Positions 63,983 through 64,000 of a stretch of 64,000 nt of DNA are shown here, in pieces. The position numbers were made by a program, and so were the translations under genes. The notes below the pieces were generated by a model. The model searched no databases. It was not told the DNA's origin and saw nothing but the letters and a program-made list of their open reading frames with translations. The DNA is taken from assembly GCF_000403355.2 (NCBI RefSeq), contig NZ_KE159646.1, positions 1,074,726 through 1,138,725 of the forward strand, written 5' to 3'. Every line of letters starts with the position of its first letter. Position 1 is the stretch's first letter. This DNA comes from Adlercreutzia caecimuris B7 (GTDB taxonomy: Bacteria; Actinomycetota; Coriobacteriia; Coriobacteriales; Eggerthellaceae).

Positions 63983-64000
63983 GGCTCCTCCGATACATTT

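Overview
The window is about two-thirds G+C and almost fully coding. Its content points to an anaerobic, gut-type actinobacterium of the Coriobacteriia, most likely family Eggerthellaceae. The pointers are three membrane-anchored LuxR-type regulators beside Tat-exported flavin reductases or a molybdoenzyme, a bile salt hydrolase, a two-subunit class I fumarase, ThyX, and an archaeal-style topoisomerase I. No rRNA, CRISPR array, insertion sequence or phage gene was seen. Genus and species cannot be fixed from this window.

Layout. 1-5.1 kb (minus strand): larB and the start of larC (nickel-pincer cofactor), a MerR regulator, and an ldt-murI-rdgB operon. 5.4-5.8 kb: ssrA (tmRNA) with promoter and terminator; smpB lies 2 kb away in a hypothetical-M42 peptidase-smpB run, with a bile salt hydrolase and a very acidic protein between. 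9.7-10.7 kb: tRNA-Thr and pyrE. 10.8-13.4 kb: a LexA-like operator and promoter drive a radical-SAM DNA repair pair. 13.4-18.1 kb: DegV, then a flavin reductase divergent from a membrane LuxR gene. 18.2-27.7 kb: a radical SAM activase-like gene, then a seven-gene minus-strand run (malic enzyme, tmk, holB, ricT, pncB, degV, degenerate dehydrogenase). 27.9-29.3 kb: fumarase subunits, divergent from malic enzyme. 29.35-29.71 kb: inverted and tandem repeats. 29.7-36.6 kb: topA, a small anchored protein and a polar amino-acid ABC transporter. 36.7-41.5 kb: YqhQ-like DUF1385, thyX, a methyltransferase, a low-GC secreted protein and a cold-shock protein. 41.7-46.5 kb: ruvCAB under its own LexA-like box, an SDR and a YebC regulator. 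46.9-50.5 kb: a second LuxR/flavin-reductase divergent pair.

50.7-64 kb is a molybdenum island: moaC, moaA, a third membrane LuxR gene, and an operon for a Tat-exported molybdopterin enzyme (catalytic subunit, four-cluster Fe-S subunit, TorD chaperone, haem-binding ferric-reductase-like membrane protein, and an unrecognised winged-helix-like protein), followed by modABC. Cofactor synthesis, metal uptake, enzyme, maturation and regulator are thus grouped together. The likely role is anaerobic respiration with an unidentified electron acceptor, alongside the two flavin reductases.

The best leads are the SOS-linked radical-SAM repair pair, the unusual membrane partner and accessory protein of the molybdoenzyme, a ModB permease fused to an exported N-terminal domain, and two structured intergenic repeats.
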